From NCBI GenBank assembly GCA_902492275.1, contig CABUKW010000010.1:1-38174 (forward strand): a stretch of 38,174 bases of DNA, read 5' to 3'. The DNA comes from an uncultured Peptococcaceae bacterium (GTDB lineage: Bacteria; Bacillota; Peptococcia; Peptococcales; Peptococcaceae). Made by a program: the position numbers and the translations under genes. Within the stretch, counting starts at the first letter, position 1. Each line of letters begins with the position of its first letter. The notes under the pieces were generated by a model. That model made no database searches. It was given only the letters and a program-made list of their open reading frames with translations, and was not told where the DNA came from. This document shows, one piece after another, positions 31,590 to 38,174 of this stretch.

Positions 31590-33050
31590 ATGGAAAAAGT
31601 AAAAGTGTCGCCAATCTATATTTTGAATGTAGCAATTACATTATTTTTGATGTTTGGTTTTAAATTTTTACCGCCAGTTTTAGGGTTGCAAGCATTAGGC
31701 ATGGCAGTGTTGGGTGTTTTTTTTGGAATGCTGTATGGTTGGGTGACTTTGAATACGTATATCTGGCCATGTTTAGCAGGTATATTGGCATTACAGTTGA
31801 CTGGCTATAATACTATGAACAGTATTCTATCTAGTGGGTTTGGCAATAATGTCATTCCATTTTTGATGATGATATTAGTATATGTTATCTTTTTAGAAAA
31901 AGCAGGTATGTGTTCGAGAATTGCAAACTGGTTTTTAGCACAAAAAGTTGTTGTGGGGCATCCGTGGATTTTAGTTATTTTTATTTTTCTTTCCGCTTAT
32001 GTTATGGGGATTTGTACGTATTCTTATCCAGCAATGCTTGTACCTTGGGCAATTTCCTATGCAATTTGTGAAGAGGCTGGCTATAAAAAAGGAGAGAAAT
32101 TTCCGGCACTATTGATAATCGGGGTTGCTGTTGCAGCTTTTGCCGGTTATACTGCTTTACCAATTAAAGCGACTGCAGTTTTGGTTTTAGGTCTTTTGGA
32201 CTCTACAACAGAAGGCTTATATACGGTAAGTTTTTTTGAATATAGTGTGTTTATGGTTCCTATGACTTTACTATCTATGTTTATTTATGTCGCGTTAATG
32301 CGTTTTGTTTTTAAAGCGGATGTTAGTAAGTTAACTGGTATAGACAACAGTAAATTTGTAAGCGCAAGCAAAGCACCAATGTCAAAAATGGAACGTGCAG
32401 CATTTGTTTCTATGATAGCGTTTATTTTAATGATGTGTATTCCAACTGTGTTGCCGCAAAGCTGGGCGATTACAAAATTGTTTAAAGGTTGGGGTATGAA
32501 TGGTCCTTTGTTTATTGTATTGGTTGCTCTAGCAATTTATTTAATTGATGGGAAAAGTGCCTTCAATTTTACCAAAGTGGCTAATTCAGGAAGTGTAAAC
32601 TGGGATGTAATTATTATGACTGCTTGTTGCTTTGCTGTAGCCGCAGCTGTAGAAAACGATGAAGTAGGTATTATGGATGTAATTTCTACCTATGTAAATC
32701 CAATATTAGAAAATTTGTCCCCATCATTATTTATTGTTATGGCGTTCATTGTTATGGCAGTGGCAACACAGTTTATGCATAATTTAGTATTGGCTTCGGT
32801 TATGACACCATTAATTGTGAAATTTGGTTTGGTTGTTGGCGCAAATCCGATAATTTTGACTATTTTTCTGACCTATGCATTCAGCATTGCGATGGTTACA
32901 CCAGCTGCGTCTGGCGTGGCAGCATTGACTTATTCTAATGATTGGGCTCCAAATCATTTATGCTATCAAAGCTTGATTATTCATTTCATCCTTTCGACAA
33001 TGTTGATTTTATTGATTTTTATGCCGATTGGTTTATTGTTATATGTGTAG
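31590..33050 (+). CDS. DASS/SLC13-type anion permease
   Basis: A 486-residue membrane protein with about eleven to thirteen hydrophobic segments, most similar in layout to the divalent anion:sodium symporter (SLC13) family that imports dicarboxylates, citrate, sulfate or sulfonates. The two half-repeats and the C-terminal NxxxxASVMTPL-like region (MHNLVLASVMTPLIVKFG, then VTPAASGVAALTYSNDW) support this. The gene follows the activase by 23 bases and so likely imports the glycyl radical enzyme substrate. The start at 31590 is preceded by AGAAGG; the frame overlapping the activase stop is not supported. Confidence 0.82.
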   Translation: MEKVKVSPIYILNVAITLFLMFGFKFLPPVLGLQALGMAVLGVFFGMLYGWVTLNTYIWPCLAGILALQLTGYNTMNSILSSGFGNNVIPFLMMILVYVIFLEKAGMCSRIANWFLAQKVVVGHPWILVIFIFLSAYVMGICTYSYPAMLVPWAISYAICEEAGYKKGEKFPALLIIGVAVAAFAGYTALPIKATAVLVLGLLDSTTEGLYTVSFFEYSVFMVPMTLLSMFIYVALMRFVFKADVSKLTGIDNSKFVSASKAPMSKMERAAFVSMIAFILMMCIPTVLPQSWAITKLFKGWGMNGPLFIVLVALAIYLIDGKSAFNFTKVANSGSVNWDVIIMTACCFAVAAAVENDEVGIMDVISTYVNPILENLSPSLFIVMAFIVMAVATQFMHNLVLASVMTPLIVKFGLVVGANPIILTIFLTYAFSIAMVTPAASGVAALTYSNDWAPNHLCYQSLIIHFILSTMLILLIFMPIGLLLYV

Positions 33051-33064
33051 TAGAATGTTAGCTG

Positions 33065-33109
33065 TAAGAGACTATCGAGTGAAAATGTTGAATATTCGAT
33101 AGTCTCTTA
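33065..33109 (+). other. Stem-loop between permease and dehydrogenase genes
   Basis: A 14-bp perfect stem TAAGAGACTATCGA/TCGATAGTCTCTTA with a 17-base loop, followed by TATCTGGTCTTAATT instead of a T run. It may be a weak terminator or an mRNA processing element. Confidence 0.6.
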
Positions 33110-33146
33110 TCTGGTCTTAATTATTTTGAACAACAGGAGTGATACT

Positions 33147-34172
33147 ATGAAAGCAGCTTTTTATGCAGGAGAGCATAAATTATTTATAAAGCAGGGTGAT
33201 GTAATATCGCCTAAAAAAGGACAAGTCCGCTTGGAAATTGCTTATTGTGGTATTTGTGGTTCTGACTTACATGTGTTGAGCGGTTCTGAGGATCATCGAA
33301 TGCAGTTGCCATCGGTAATCGGACATGAATGCTCTGCAGTGGTCGCAGAAGTGGGAGAAGGTGTGACGGACTATCAGATTGGCGATCATGTGGTGGTAAT
33401 GCCAGTGGAGGCCTGTGGGCAATGCCATGCCTGCAAGGAAGGGTATCATCATGTATGTCAGAATTTGAAAGTCCGTGGCATTGAAACACCAGGTGCATTT
33501 CAGTATAGTTGGACAGTGGACGCTGAAGCATTATTTAAAATTCCAGATACCTTAGATTTGAAACATGCTGCGTTAGCAGAGCCATTATCTATTTGTTGTC
33601 ATGTGGTAAAACGGGGACGGGTAAAAGCCAACGATTATGTAGTTGTCATTGGCGGAGGGCCTATTGGTTTAATGACAGCGTTGGTGGCGAAAGCAGAAGG
33701 CGCAAAGGTCGTCATTTCCGAAGTGAATGAAAATCGTTTGCAGAAAGCAGCAGCAATGGGGTTGAATGCAGTAAATCCAGCCAATGTGGATTTAAAGGAG
33801 TACGTGTATCAGCAGACCAATGGCGCAGGTGCTGATGTGGTATTTGAAACCTCTGGTTCCCAACCTGGTGTGGATGTCATGGTACATTTGCCTAAAGTAC
33901 ATGGAAAAGTCGTATTAGTAGCCATATATGGTCATCCAATGACGGTGGATTTGAAACAATTATATTATTTTGAAAAAGAAGTGACAACGGCGCGGATGCA
34001 GGAACCGGAGGACTTTGCAAAGGCGGTACATTTGTTGCAGGAGAAAGCGTTTGATCCAGAACAGATTATTACTACAATATTACCACTCTCAAAAATTCGT
34101 GAAGGTTTTGCTCGTTGCAGTGACAGGGATGGGAAAGAAGTAAAAGTTATAATAGATTGTCATGTAGATTAA
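33147..34172 (+). CDS. Zinc-dependent alcohol dehydrogenase (MDR)
   Basis: A 341-residue medium-chain dehydrogenase. The catalytic zinc ligands are in CGICGSD and IGHECSAV. The structural zinc is bound by the four cysteines of CGQCHACKEGYHHVC. The Rossmann motif VIGGGPIGLMTA precedes an acidic-to-Glu strand (VVISEVNENRL), pointing to NAD(H). The family includes threonine, sorbitol and butanediol dehydrogenases. With the glycyl radical enzyme it would reduce an aldehyde or ketone product or oxidise the substrate. GGAG precedes the start at 33147; the 7-residue extension lacks a better site. Confidence 0.9.
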   Translation: MKAAFYAGEHKLFIKQGDVISPKKGQVRLEIAYCGICGSDLHVLSGSEDHRMQLPSVIGHECSAVVAEVGEGVTDYQIGDHVVVMPVEACGQCHACKEGYHHVCQNLKVRGIETPGAFQYSWTVDAEALFKIPDTLDLKHAALAEPLSICCHVVKRGRVKANDYVVVIGGGPIGLMTALVAKAEGAKVVISEVNENRLQKAAAMGLNAVNPANVDLKEYVYQQTNGAGADVVFETSGSQPGVDVMVHLPKVHGKVVLVAIYGHPMTVDLKQLYYFEKEVTTARMQEPEDFAKAVHLLQEKAFDPEQIITTILPLSKIREGFARCSDRDGKEVKVIIDCHVD

Positions 34173-34249
34173 TTAATGGTTATTTCTTTTGATAAAAGCA
34201 TATGAGTGATGAGATGAAATGACATAAAATTTTAAGGAGTGAAATAGGG

Positions 34250-35044
34250 ATGGTGGAAAATATTCAGATAAAAGTATTAGATTTGGGCTATATGACATTT
34301 TATAAAAAAGAACTGGTACAGACAGAACAGGAAGATGCCATAATTTTTTCTCCAGCTTTGGCAATTTTGATTAAGCATCCGGAGGCAGGCTATATCTTAT
34401 ATGATACGGGGAATGATGCTGCATGGGAGAGCAGTTATTCAGAAGCGATGAAGGCAACCTATCCCATTACAAAGCTGATCACCATTGAAGAAGCTTTGCA
34501 GAAAGAGGGCTTAACTGTCCATGATATTGACCAACTGGTATTGTCCCATCTACATTTTGATCATGTAGGTGGTATGAAATATTTTAGAAACACAAAGGCT
34601 GGAAATAGAACTCTGGTATCAGCGGCAGAACTAAAAGAGGTAGCAAAGCTTATGGAAACAGAGGAGGGGCAGATAAGTGGAGCATATATTGGAGCGTTGT
34701 TTTGGAATCTATCTGGGGTGATGTATCAAGCAATTGAGGCGGACGAGGTAGAAATAGCGGAAGGGGTAACCTTGTTTGTGCAAAAATGTCATACCGCAGG
34801 ATTATTAGGAATGCGGGTAGCGTTAAAGGAGCGCACGATAATATTTACAGGAGATACCGTTTACACAAAAGAAGCCTATGAGAAGGAGTTACCACCTGGT
34901 GGGAACATCAATAAAACCAATGATGAATTTTTTGCCAATCTAAAAAGATTGAAGGCGATGCAAAGAGAGTATCAAGCAGAGATTTTTTTTGGTCACGATT
35001 ATGAGCAGGCCAGAGTTTGGCAAGAAGCAGGATGGATACAATAA
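34250..35044 (+). CDS. MBL-fold metallo-hydrolase, lactonase-like
   Basis: A 264-residue metallo-beta-lactamase fold protein. The zinc-binding motif is HLHFDHVGG; the further ligands appear in CHTAGLLGM (His), IIFTGDTVY (Asp) and FFGHDYEQ (His). Overall it resembles N-acyl homoserine lactonase-like proteins, but the family covers many ester, lactone and thioester hydrolases. As last gene of the glycyl radical group it may clear a lactone or thioester intermediate. AAGGAG precedes the ATG. A terminator follows 1 base before the stop of the frame's context ends. Confidence 0.85.
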   Translation: MVENIQIKVLDLGYMTFYKKELVQTEQEDAIIFSPALAILIKHPEAGYILYDTGNDAAWESSYSEAMKATYPITKLITIEEALQKEGLTVHDIDQLVLSHLHFDHVGGMKYFRNTKAGNRTLVSAAELKEVAKLMETEEGQISGAYIGALFWNLSGVMYQAIEADEVEIAEGVTLFVQKCHTAGLLGMRVALKERTIIFTGDTVYTKEAYEKELPPGGNINKTNDEFFANLKRLKAMQREYQAEIFFGHDYEQARVWQEAGWIQ

Positions 35045-35096
35045 AAAATAACTCAGGAATGAATCGTAGCTTGTTATTATTCCTGAGTTATTTTTT
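35043..35096. terminator. Bidirectional terminator between the MBL and nadE genes
   Basis: An 18-bp perfect stem AAAAAATAACTCAGGAAT/ATTCCTGAGTTATTTTTT (35043-35060 with 35079-35096), with A and T runs on both sides. It serves the MBL-fold gene on plus and nadE on minus, and overlaps the MBL stop codon. Confidence 0.93.
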
Positions 35097-35101
35097 ACTT
35101 T

Positions 35102-37036
35102 TTACGCTTTCAGTTCATCAATTTCAGCCAGCCACAAGGCCGATACGGCGTCGCTGGGCATGCGCCAGTCGCCGCGGGGCGATAGGGCTACCGAGCCAAC
35201 CTTAGGACCATCGGGCAGACAAGAACGTTTGAACTGCTGATTGAAGAAACGGCGGAAGAAGGTGCGCAGCCAATGTAAAATGGTGGCGTCGTCGTATTGT
35301 CCGGCAAAGGCTTTCTGGGCCAGATAATAGATTTTTTTCGGCGAAAAGGCCCAGCGCACAGCATAGTACAAAAAGAAATCGTGCAGCTCATAGGGGCCTA
35401 CTAAGTCCTCGGTTTTTTGCGCAATTTCCCCGTCTTTGGCCGGTAGCAATTCGGGACTGACTGGTGTGTCCAAGATGTCCAGCAGCGTGGCGCGCAGCTT
35501 TTCGTTGTCGGTGGTGTCGGCTACATAACGGACAATATGGCGTACCAGTGTTTTGGGAATAGAGGCATTAACGCCGTACATAGACATGTGGTCGCCGTTG
35601 TAGGTAGCCCAGCCCAAAGCCAGTTCGGATAAGTCGCCGGTGCCCACTACCATGCCGCTGGTCTGGTTGGCAATATCCATCAGCACCTGGGTGCGTTCCC
35701 GGGCCTGTCCGTTTTCAAAGGTAACGCTGTGATCGTCAAAATCATGGCCGATATCGGCGAAATGGGCCTTTACCGTATTGCCAATGTCCACTGTGCGGAA
35801 GGTCACGCCCAATTCCTGACATAGCAGCTCAGCGTTGGAGCGGGTGCGGGAAGTGGTGCCAAAGCAGGGCATGGTAACGGCCACAATATCGGTGCGGGGG
35901 CGATTCAGCAAATCCATGGCGCGGGCGGCCACCAACAGAGCCAGCGTGGAGTCCAAACCGCCGGAAATACCGATGACTGCCGTTTTAGACCAGGAATGCA
36001 CCAGCCGTTTTTTCAGTCCCTGGGCCTGAATGGATAAGATTAGCTCACAGCGCTCTGCCCGATGCTCCTTGTCGGCAGGCACAAAGGGCATGGGATCAAC
36101 GGAACGGGTCAGCGGGGCTGTCAGCTTGGAGGCTGTAAACGGGATATGATAATAGCCGGTGTGTTCGTGCAGCGGGAAGGTGTTCAGCTTGCGCCGTTCT
36201 TGCGCCATTTTCTGCACATCAATTTCGCTGATGGTCAGTCCGGTGTCAAAGAGCTGGCTTTCTGCCAAAATAACGCCGTTTTCGGCAATGATATTATGGC
36301 CGGAGAATACTACGTCGGTGGTAGATTCGCCGTAGCCTGCGTTGGCGTACACATAGCCGCAGAGCAGACGGGCCGATTGTCCGGTTACGAGCTGGCGGCG
36401 GTAGTCGGCCTTGCCGATTAATTCGTTGCTGGCCGACAAATTGACCAGCACCGTTGCGCCGGCCATGGCATGCTGGGTGGACGGTGGCAGCGGCGACCAT
36501 AAATCTTCGCAGATTTCTACTGCAAAGGTAAACTCCTTTTGCCCGTCACAGGTAAAAAGCTGCTGGGTGCCGAAGGGCGCAGCGTCCTCCAAACCGATGG
36601 CGGCCAGAGCGTCGCTATAAATAATAGTGTGGGGCGGCGCCGCTTTAAAATGGCGCTGCTCATAAAATTCGCCGTAGGTAGGCAGCGACGTTTTGGGCAC
36701 AATGCCCAGCACTTCTCCCTGCTGCAGCACCACAGCGCAGTTAAACAGCTTGCCCTGATGGATCAGCGGCGCGCCTACCACTGCCACCGACTGCAGTTGC
36801 CGGCTGGCTTCCAGCAATGTTTTCAGGCCGGCCAAACAGCCGTCCAGCAATACCGGCTGCAAAAATAAATCGCTGCAGGTGTAGCCGGTCAATACTAGCT
36901 CGGGAAACACCACCAACTGACAGCCCTGCCCGTCAGCCTGCTGCCATAATTCCAACACATTCTCTGTATTAAAGGCACAGTCTGCTACCCGAATTTCCGG
37001 TGTTGCAGCCGCTACCTTTACAAATCCGTATTCCAT
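35102..37036 (-). CDS. nadE: Glutamine-dependent NAD+ synthetase
   Basis: A 644-residue two-domain enzyme that makes NAD from deamido-NAD, ATP and glutamine. The N-terminal nitrilase-like glutaminase domain (about 1-285) has the Glu-Lys-Cys triad: Glu46 in FPELVLTG, Lys in VPKTSLPTYGEFYE, and Cys in AVEICEDLWSP. The C-terminal ATP-pyrophosphatase domain carries the P-loop GISGGLDSTLALLVA and GTGDLSELALGW. The length fits the long fused form. The start at 37036 has AGGAGG; the 10-residue longer frame is not supported. It stands alone on the minus strand between two regions that differ in composition. Confidence 0.95.
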   Translation of the reverse strand: MEYGFVKVAAATPEIRVADCAFNTENVLELWQQADGQGCQLVVFPELVLTGYTCSDLFLQPVLLDGCLAGLKTLLEASRQLQSVAVVGAPLIHQGKLFNCAVVLQQGEVLGIVPKTSLPTYGEFYEQRHFKAAPPHTIIYSDALAAIGLEDAAPFGTQQLFTCDGQKEFTFAVEICEDLWSPLPPSTQHAMAGATVLVNLSASNELIGKADYRRQLVTGQSARLLCGYVYANAGYGESTTDVVFSGHNIIAENGVILAESQLFDTGLTISEIDVQKMAQERRKLNTFPLHEHTGYYHIPFTASKLTAPLTRSVDPMPFVPADKEHRAERCELILSIQAQGLKKRLVHSWSKTAVIGISGGLDSTLALLVAARAMDLLNRPRTDIVAVTMPCFGTTSRTRSNAELLCQELGVTFRTVDIGNTVKAHFADIGHDFDDHSVTFENGQARERTQVLMDIANQTSGMVVGTGDLSELALGWATYNGDHMSMYGVNASIPKTLVRHIVRYVADTTDNEKLRATLLDILDTPVSPELLPAKDGEIAQKTEDLVGPYELHDFFLYYAVRWAFSPKKIYYLAQKAFAGQYDDATILHWLRTFFRRFFNQQFKRSCLPDGPKVGSVALSPRGDWRMPSDAVSALWLAEIDELKA

Positions 37037-37205
37037 CTGAAAACCTCCTGACACGTTATCTATCACGTAAAACTAAACGATTTCTAAATCTTAGTTTATT
37101 GTACCCGAATTGCAGGCAGGAAACAAGGTGAAAGCGGGAGATTTCAGGAATCTTTTTCATTTGCAAAAAGGATAGCGCTTGTTTTGGTAAACATTGTAAA
37201 AAGAA

Positions 37206-37234
37206 TTGACAAGTTTGCATAAAGCGTTTATAAT
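37206..37234 (+). promoter_or_regulatory. Perfect consensus promoter of the structured RNA
   Basis: TTGACA (37206-37211), 17 bases and TATAAT (37229-37234). This is the only fully consensus housekeeping promoter in the window. The predicted transcript start is about 37240. Confidence 0.93.
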
Positions 37235-37239
37235 AAACA

Positions 37240-37322
37240 TACAATAATGATGCGGTGTCATCATTGGGCTGGCCGTAAGGCCCTGGTCCACCGAGTGGCG
37301 GGGAATTTCCCCGCCTTTTTTA
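37240..37322 (+). ncRNA. Three-hairpin RNA upstream of the DUF3800 gene
   Basis: About 82 bases from a consensus promoter to a terminator. Hairpin 1 pairs AATGATG (37246-37252) with CATCATT (37259-37265). Hairpin 2 is GGCC-GTAA-GGCC (37271-37282), a GNRA tetraloop. Hairpin 3 is the GC-only terminator stem GGCGGGG/CCCCGCC (37297-37303 with 37309-37315) plus a T run. Between hairpins 2 and 3 lies the unpaired CTGGTCCACCGAGT. From memory, several structured RNA motifs called DUF3800-I and so on have been described upstream of DUF3800 genes. I cannot assign this one to a class. Confidence 0.78.
37297..37322 (+). terminator. Terminator ending the structured RNA
   Basis: A 7-bp all-GC stem with loop AATTT and six T. 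It sits 39 bases before the chosen DUF3800 start codon, so only read-through transcripts carry the gene. Confidence 0.92.
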
Positions 37323-37360
37323 TATGGAATGCATGTAAAGGCGGAGTATTAGAAAACGTA

Positions 37361-38026
37361 TTGAGCATTTTTATTGATGAATCGGGTGATTTTGGAGAGT
37401 ATCAACGTCATGCGCCATTTTATTTCGTGACTATGGTGTTGCATGAACAGCGTATTGATATTGCGAAAAACATAACCGCTTTAGAAGAACATTTACAGAA
37501 CCTTGGCTATTTGCAGCATGCAATTCATACTGGCCCATTGATTCGGCGAGAATCTGTTTATTGTTATGATCGCATGGAGGACCGTAAAAAATTGTTCAAT
37601 GCGTCATTTCATTTCGCAAGAAAACTTGAAATAAATTATGTCTGTGTAAAAATTAACAAAGCAGAATGTGTGGATATTATTTCTATGAATGCAAAATTAT
37701 CCAGAGCAATTGCTGATGTGTTGTGTAAACATTTGCAATATTTTAAAAAATTTGAGCGCATCATTGTCTATTATGATAACGGACAAATAGAGCTTACGAA
37801 AATAGTAACAGCTGTTTTTCATACACTTTTCTCTCATGTAGAGTTTAGAAAAGTACAGCCTGTGCAGTACAAGCTTTTTCAAGTTGCTGATTTAATTTGT
37901 ACGATAGAACTACTCTCACTAAAAGCAGAAATGAATTCTTTTTCCCGTTCGGAAAAAGAGTTCTTTGGGTCGGTACGTGATTTCAAAAAGAATTATTATA
38001 AACCACTGCGAAAGAAATGTTTTTGA
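37361..38026 (+). CDS. DUF3800 domain protein
   Basis: A 221-residue protein of the DUF3800 family. The start IFIDESGDFG is the family hallmark. Acidic residues in IDESGD, in VYYDNGQIE and in QVADLIC are placed like the metal-binding residues of RNase H-like nucleases, to which the family has been linked; activity here is not proven. The ending is Lys-rich (FKKNYYKPLRKKC). The start codon is probably TTG at 37361, with GGCGGAG 14 bases away, an unusually long distance. The open frame extends to an ATG at 37247 but this would translate the structured RNA and its terminator. Poor start plus upstream terminator point to low expression. Confidence 0.82.
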   Translation: MSIFIDESGDFGEYQRHAPFYFVTMVLHEQRIDIAKNITALEEHLQNLGYLQHAIHTGPLIRRESVYCYDRMEDRKKLFNASFHFARKLEINYVCVKINKAECVDIISMNAKLSRAIADVLCKHLQYFKKFERIIVYYDNGQIELTKIVTAVFHTLFSHVEFRKVQPVQYKLFQVADLICTIELLSLKAEMNSFSRSEKEFFGSVRDFKKNYYKPLRKKCF

Positions 38027-38174
38027 TATAGAACTTGTTAGATAGGAAAGACCAACTATAAAAAGTCAAGCAGGTAATAGAAAAAAGTAAAAAGAAATTT
38101 TCTGGAAAAAAGAGCATGACAAAAAGGCCAGCTATCATGCAAGCCAAAATCTGGGTATAAGGAGTTAAGCTTTA
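38027..38174. other. AT-rich end of the window
   Basis: Nothing supported is seen here. A-rich sequence ends in ATAAGGAG at about 38156, which may be the ribosome site of a gene starting outside the window. Confidence 0.4.

Noticed and set aside
37247..37360. N-terminal extension of the DUF3800 protein from an ATG at 37247
   Set aside because: It would translate the structured RNA and its terminator, and family members start at the IFIDESGDFG segment.
1..38174. CRISPR array, insertion sequence or prophage
   Set aside because: No regularly spaced repeats, transposase, integrase or phage structural genes were seen in any frame.

Overview
The window looks like a chromosomal segment of an anaerobic, probably gut-associated member of the Bacillota. 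It carries CodY, a SigV/RsiV pair, a TatA/TatC pair without TatB, a glycyl radical enzyme with its activase, a copper-amine-oxidase N-domain surface protein, and strong AGGAGG ribosome binding sites. A Negativicutes relative (for example Acidaminococcaceae) is my guess from gene content; there is no rRNA or other marker to prove it. I see no prophage, insertion sequence or CRISPR array.

Layout. 0-0.2 kb: the end of a tRNA-Asn gene, a tRNA-Tyr gene and their terminator. 0.4-9.3 kb: a 7-alpha-hydroxysteroid-dehydrogenase-like SDR, an NlpC/P60 peptidase, an ABC-F ATPase, a YeiH-type membrane protein with a small membrane partner, a class I aminotransferase and a tRNA dihydrouridine synthase. 9.4-12.2 kb: CodY, a decayed gene remnant, and a secreted beta-helix protein. 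12.7-14.8 kb: a two-gene radical-SAM DNA-processing system of unknown chemistry, with a sliding-clamp-binding motif in the radical SAM protein. 15.0-18.4 kb: ComF, a cluster of DnaA boxes, and a polar amino acid ABC transporter whose binding-protein gene is separated from the permease and ATPase genes by a terminator and a second promoter. 18.6-21.2 kb: a metal P-type ATPase operon with a DUF6110 protein in front and a possible 26-residue membrane peptide behind. 21.8-23.2 kb: the SigV/RsiV envelope-stress pair. 23.4-27.2 kb: a phospholipase C-like protein, TatA, TatC, a PRC-barrel protein and a small FeoA-like protein.

27.5-35.0 kb is a more AT-rich block: a DUF3870 protein, then a strong promoter and a structured leader ending in a terminator, then a glycyl radical enzyme, its activase, a DASS/SLC13 permease, a zinc alcohol dehydrogenase and an MBL-fold hydrolase. 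It reads as one anaerobic catabolic unit: import of an anion, radical elimination or cleavage, then reduction or hydrolysis of the product. The substrate cannot be read from the sequence. 35.1-37.0 kb holds glutamine-dependent NAD synthetase on the minus strand. At 37.2-38.0 kb a consensus promoter drives a compact three-hairpin RNA that ends in a terminator directly before a DUF3800 gene.

The most promising less-described systems are the DUF3800/RNA unit, the glycyl radical cluster with its leader, the radical-SAM DNA pair, and the DnaA-box module far from any visible dnaA. Starts were moved from the longest open frame wherever a clear ribosome binding site pointed downstream. Functions rest on motifs and remembered families; no database search was possible.
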